Positions 61,201-64,000 of a stretch of 64,000 nt of DNA are shown here, piece by piece (positions within the stretch are counted from its first letter, which is position 1; each line of letters opens with the position of its first letter). Location of the stretch: positions 310,001 to 374,000 of the forward strand of contig NZ_QRDV01000001.1 in the NCBI RefSeq assembly GCF_003386165.1. Direction: 5' to 3'. Made by a program: the position numbers and the translations under genes. Source of the stretch: Winogradskyella eximia (GTDB lineage: Bacteria > Bacteroidota > Bacteroidia > Flavobacteriales > Flavobacteriaceae). The notes under the pieces were generated by a model. The model was given only the letters and a program-made list of their open reading frames with translations. It ran no database searches and had not been told where the DNA came from.

Positions 61201-63751
61201 TAGTGATAGTGCCTGTTCTTGTGCCAAGAGCTGATGGTGAAAATTCAATATCAAAACCAACAATACCACCTGCTGCTATTACAATAGGTGCAGGATTAGT
61301 TGAAATTACAAATTCAGTAGGATTAGAAGATACTATACTCGTAATACTTAAATCGGCAGAACCCTCATTTCTAATATAATAGTTTTTTGCTGTGGCTGTA
61401 GATCCAACTTCAGTAGCTCCAAAAACAGTATTATTACCTGTATTAGCAGCATTTCCATTGGCTATAGAAGCAAACGTATTACGCTCTACATCTATTTCGT
61501 TAGCCGAGTAGGCACACAGATTAAATGTGCTAAAATCATTATTGTTATACTCCCAAACTCTTACGTAAAGCGTTGAACCAGGTGTTAAGCCACTAGCGCT
61601 AATCATAGACATATTTCCTGTGCCAGAATCATCATCACATGTTACTAGTGTTAATGCACCACAAGTACCTGTGTATAATGCCATGCCAGAATCTGTAATG
61701 CCGCCATTTTCAGAGGTTTCTACCGTTACCGCACCACTTGGTGGTACAACCAAATTAAACCAAACATCGCCACCTGAATAGGCGCCACAAAGCGGGTTTG
61801 CAATACCACTGTCGGTTGCGCTAACGTTGGTAAAGGATTGGTTAATACATGAACTATTTACAGGTATAGTTAAAGAGGTTGAACAATCATCGTAAAAATC
61901 GTTATCGGTTATGGTTACCGTGTGTGTTGTATTCGTACCTAAAATTGCAGCATTACCTCCCGATGGGTTGATAAGGTTTAGAACGACTGTTTCATCAGAC
62001 TCTATAACGCTATCATCATTACTGATAAATATAGTTATACATTGATCTGCAGTACTAGCAGCAGGAAATGTTAAAGTATAAGGAAAACTGATTGCTGCAG
62101 GTGTACCCGCTCCATCATCATAATCCGTACCATTAGTAGCTGTACTAGCACCATCTAATGTAATATCAACAGTTGTGGCATTGGTTGCTGACTCATTAGC
62201 GATAGAGGCACAAACATCAACAAAAACTCCATCTTCAGTTATAGTTGAAGTTGTAGATGTAAATGCAACAATGGTATCTGAAACAACAGATGAGCAAGAA
62301 TCACCGCTTAGTATAATATCATCTACATAATAATATTCACTGCCATCTAATCCAACGGCTCTAAGTCTGACCTTTATTTGTGTTTCTGTATCAGCAATAT
62401 TTACTAACCACGGATTAGATGCTACTGTTGTAGGATTAGATGCATTTGTATCACCCATATTAAGACCTGCATTACTGTATCCATCTACTAATTTTTCGGA
62501 GCCTGTACCTGTCCAAGTGCTGCCATTATCATAAGAAATATCTAAAAATAGATCTTCGTTACTGTCAGCTCCAAAAGATGCAAAAGCTACGCTAAGAGTT
62601 ACATTAGTAATAGCACTTATGTCAATATTTTCAGTAGTGAGGTTATCACTATTTTCTAGTCTGTATGAAGACGTACCAAAATATTTATTCGTTGTAGAGG
62701 TTACAGTGCCTCCACCTGTATATGTAAAGTTATCAGATCCTTCAAAAGATAAGGTTTTAAAAGCGCCAACAAACCCATCATCATCTGTTATCTCTAAAGT
62801 AGTATCACTTTGAGATCCAGCAGTTGCTGAATCACCACCTGCAACATTTTGTATCTGAAACGTGTAATTTGTACTATCAGCACAATTGGTGTTGTCTGCA
62901 ATATTAACCGTAACACATTGTTGTGCACTACTATTTGCGGGAAATGTAATGTTTTGGGTTGTGTAAGATAAGTGTGGAGCAGTACCAGATGTTAGTACTA
63001 CTTGTGCCGTAGTAGCTGAGGATGCACTTTCATTTATTATATCTACACATAGATTTACAGACGTACCATTTTCAGTTTCAGAATATGTGGCCGATGTAAA
63101 GTTTAGTGTGGTATCTGTAGAGGCTAAAATCCCTTCAATTTTAGCATCATCTATAATCCAAGTTTCATTTCCTGAGTTATTTTCAAAGCGTATTTTTATT
63201 TTAAGGTTAGCAACACTAGGTAAATCTGTAATAATAATTTCGTTTATTCCTGAAGCACCATCGCCTCCTGCTACAGATGTAAGGTAGCCGCTTGGGTTAT
63301 AAGTGTTAGTTTCTGTAGAACCTTGGCCAAAATGCCATAATGCGTTAGCCGTACTCCAACCATTTACCTCTGCTTGTTGCGTCCAAGTGCCTCCTCCATC
63401 GTCACTAACGTCTACTATAACATAGTCACTGCTATCTGCACCATTTCCGCTTGAACCTCCAAAAGAGGCTAGTTTAACAGAAAATTCAACATTTGTATAT
63501 AATGATGTATTCACATTGCTAAATTCAATGGTCTCAGTACCATCTGTAACTTTTCGACCTTGAGAGCCACTTACAAAGTTGTTTTCTCCACTTGGAAAAG
63601 GGCCTGTCCCAGTGGCAACATTACCACCAGTATAAGTCATTGTTGGAGTCGCAGGTGTAGTTTCAAAATCTTGTATACCAATAGTAGTTTGCCCATAAGA
63701 AATAAAGGCACAAGAAAAGAGTAGGCATGTTAGTAAGTAGTTCTTAATCAT
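58217..63751 (-). CDS. Giant T9SS-secreted surface protein (1844 aa)
   Basis: The signal peptide (CAFISYGQT) is followed by repeated beta modules: an opening domain (about 22-205), a Calx-beta-like unit (about 215-325), a second opening-type domain (about 330-485), a Calx-beta unit (about 495-615, with VFVDVCASIANESATNATTVDITL), a pre-peptidase C-terminal-like domain (about 625-745), a choice-of-anchor D/ASPM-like domain (about 755-870: NYYIRNEGSADLSITSI), an IPT/TIG domain (about 875-945) and a lamin-tail domain (about 955-1110). An immunoglobulin-like region and a long C-terminal part follow. The last 75 residues (DMLGRRVYNLRGNSASEVYNL to KKAIKQQ) are a type A T9SS sorting domain. It probably reaches the cell surface. 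No catalytic domain was seen. Confidence 0.87.
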   Translation of the reverse strand: MIKNYLLTCLLFSCAFISYGQTTIGIQDFETTPATPTMTYTGGNVATGTGPFPSGENNFVSGSQGRKVTDGTETIEFSNVNTSLYTNVEFSVKLASFGGSSGNGADSSDYVIVDVSDDGGGTWTQQAEVNGWSTANALWHFGQGSTETNTYNPSGYLTSVAGGDGASGINEIIITDLPSVANLKIKIRFENNSGNETWIIDDAKIEGILASTDTTLNFTSATYSETENGTSVNLCVDIINESASSATTAQVVLTSGTAPHLSYTTQNITFPANSSAQQCVTVNIADNTNCADSTNYTFQIQNVAGGDSATAGSQSDTTLEITDDDGFVGAFKTLSFEGSDNFTYTGGGTVTSTTNKYFGTSSYRLENSDNLTTENIDISAITNVTLSVAFASFGADSNEDLFLDISYDNGSTWTGTGSEKLVDGYSNAGLNMGDTNASNPTTVASNPWLVNIADTETQIKVRLRAVGLDGSEYYYVDDIILSGDSCSSVVSDTIVAFTSTTSTITEDGVFVDVCASIANESATNATTVDITLDGASTATNGTDYDDGAGTPAAISFPYTLTFPAASTADQCITIFISNDDSVIESDETVVLNLINPSGGNAAILGTNTTHTVTITDNDFYDDCSTSLTIPVNSSCINQSFTNVSATDSGIANPLCGAYSGGDVWFNLVVPPSGAVTVETSENGGITDSGMALYTGTCGALTLVTCDDDSGTGNMSMISASGLTPGSTLYVRVWEYNNNDFSTFNLCAYSANEIDVERNTFASIANGNAANTGNNTVFGATEVGSTATAKNYYIRNEGSADLSITSIVSSNPTEFVISTNPAPIVIAAGGIVGFDIEFSPSALGTRTGTITIVNDDSDENPYTFGVSGTGTCAAGSITISPESGPVDTVVTVIGTNLLTATAAFNGLAATVTNISATEMEVVVPAGSTSGSLEITDSLGCPASTPFTVIDSQITSCEGNSGVVPTDLFISEITDATYGGLSYVEIFNGTGTAINIDNYSIEVIANGDATAAAINIFDLENYIMPNGTTYVIAVGRQSPVTSTNACTGVTGGSGELASSANAQFSSGGINKKTNKHDVIRLVNTGTTVDEFGVYQDNDWMDSTIITGDRGFNFRRLNTATQLPDPTFTLGELSNWTVIDWVGEGAASCSGNDYSDIGLFDFSTGVPPTVTLQPIAPAFACAFSASLTISGTEGYTGPTPADTQDLAYQWFYNVPGTSTWAEILPADTNYSGQQTATLNIIDTASLDGYQYYCQLREDTATCFEASNAVKLDVRVSIWDGTNWSALPALDRVAIINGNYDTSVGGDEISFRACSLTVNTGFSLEIRNNTFIEIENDIVANGDIIVETDGAVVQIDDLATVTGSGVITVQKFTTVLTDAYNYTYWSSPVANETIENVFSTVQPTRRFTFNAANFIDLLDEINNTGTFTPGQDDIDDNGDDWQIASGTMLPGIGYAATPSLLGPAFPVAQQFPFVGPFNNGVFTPTIVNNSAGTYNDWNFIGNPYPSAIDANVFFTVNTGITDNIYLWSQATPLNANASGNEGQNFSGADYAIINASGVNVAGGDGVIPNDFVPSGQGFFIEALSGTNITFNNSMRVTGNNDQFFRNENTGNSRNVLWLNLNSDNGVAKQIAVAHLDGATDSYDGSFYDVKENLSSGNAATIYSRILDGEDDEFVIQGKNMSSLDAYEVIHVGFKTIITVPTLYRISIAQFEGDFYTANNIYLKDNLLNTFHSLKDSDYTFTSEAGIFSDRFEIVFRTSTLSIKDNQIDANGITITELTNGNVEFKLNSNQNTITNVEIIDMLGRRVYNLRGNSASEVYNLSQLSKSAYIAKITLSNGQVISKKAIKQQ

Positions 63752-63779
63752 AGGGATAAATTAAGGGGTTAACCGCCTA

Positions 63780-63787
63780 CAAAGATA
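63780..63787 (-). promoter_or_regulatory. -7 box TATCTTTG for the giant surface gene
   Basis: The complement of CAAAGATA at 63780-63787 is TATCTTTG, a perfect TAnnTTTG, 28 bases before the start codon. The remaining 213 bases to the window end hold no recognised gene. Confidence 0.6.
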
Positions 63788-64000
63788 TACTAAAAACATT
63801 GTAGGTCAGGGTGTTGTAAGTTCTATTTTTATTAACAAATTGTTAAGTTTCAATTTATTTTTTCGATTAAATACGTTTTTAGACGATTAAGTGTTTAAAC
63901 TATTCGATAATAGGATATTTTCTTCACCTCTTTTTGGCTTTTAAGTCAATTTTTGATGGTATTCTATTGTATTTTTGACGTAATGAATTCACATAAAACC

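Noticed and set aside
60828..61379. Forward 183-codon frame inside the giant surface gene
   Set aside because: It is antisense to a Ser/Thr/Val-rich coding region, which often leaves the opposite strand open. No start signal or family is visible.

Overview
The window reads as chromosome of a marine-type Flavobacteriaceae bacterium (Bacteroidota). The DNA is AT-rich, start codons lack strong Shine-Dalgarno sequences, and several genes carry the Bacteroidota -7 promoter box TAnnTTTG. There are many SpII lipoproteins with Asp-rich residues after the cysteine, two TonB-dependent receptors, a PorZ-type component of the type IX secretion system (T9SS) and proteins with T9SS C-terminal sorting domains. 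The genus cannot be fixed by eye. I see no rRNA, tRNA, CRISPR array, transposase, integrase or phage gene.

Layout. 1-2055: two metal ABC permeases, both with winged-helix-like tails. 2138-7601: a small membrane protein, a TerB/DnaJ co-chaperone, a tandem lipoprotein pair, a bacilliredoxin, and a lipid run (PlsC, acyl-ACP desaturase, HD hydrolase). 7772-10770: an AraC-type regulator facing two duplicated secreted-protein genes that keep a shared upstream module at exactly conserved spacing. 10770-18469: a radical SAM protein, threonine dehydrogenase, a CBS protein, a GIDE-like membrane protein and several hypotheticals. 18640-19263: a candidate small RNA and a short SSB. 19349-21543: a cupredoxin-like protein, an AhpD/CMD-like protein, an unlisted 50-residue protein and an AraC regulator, with two matching promoter/operator modules. 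21727-31403: a probable catabolic locus (3-hydroxybutyrate dehydrogenase, two alpha/beta hydrolases, TonB receptor, acyl-CoA ligase, Na+/solute symporter, helical-repeat protein). 31627-49726: mostly housekeeping (tex, ompA-like, metG, LD-carboxypeptidase, YraN, nadD, gmk, YicC, thioesterase, transporters, PLP trans-sulfuration enzyme). 49805-57920: a beta-barrel protein, glutamate dehydrogenase, porZ, recO and a haem-type TonB receptor. 58031-58096: an 11-bp-period repeat. 58217-63751: a 1844-residue T9SS-secreted surface protein.

How the genes fit together. The most coherent functional unit is 21727-31403. It has an outer-membrane receptor, a secreted hydrolase and a cytoplasmic hydrolase, a symporter, a CoA ligase and D-3-hydroxybutyrate dehydrogenase, and could take up and oxidise hydroxyalkanoate esters or oligomers. 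A 12-bp motif is shared between its two promoter regions. The most novel-looking signals are regulatory. In the 20.4-20.7 kb gap, a 24-bp site lies at the same distance from two -7 boxes, one of which would drive a 50-residue His/Cys-rich protein. At 8.9-10.1 kb a duplicated promoter module keeps one geometry. No complete new defence or mobile system was recognised.
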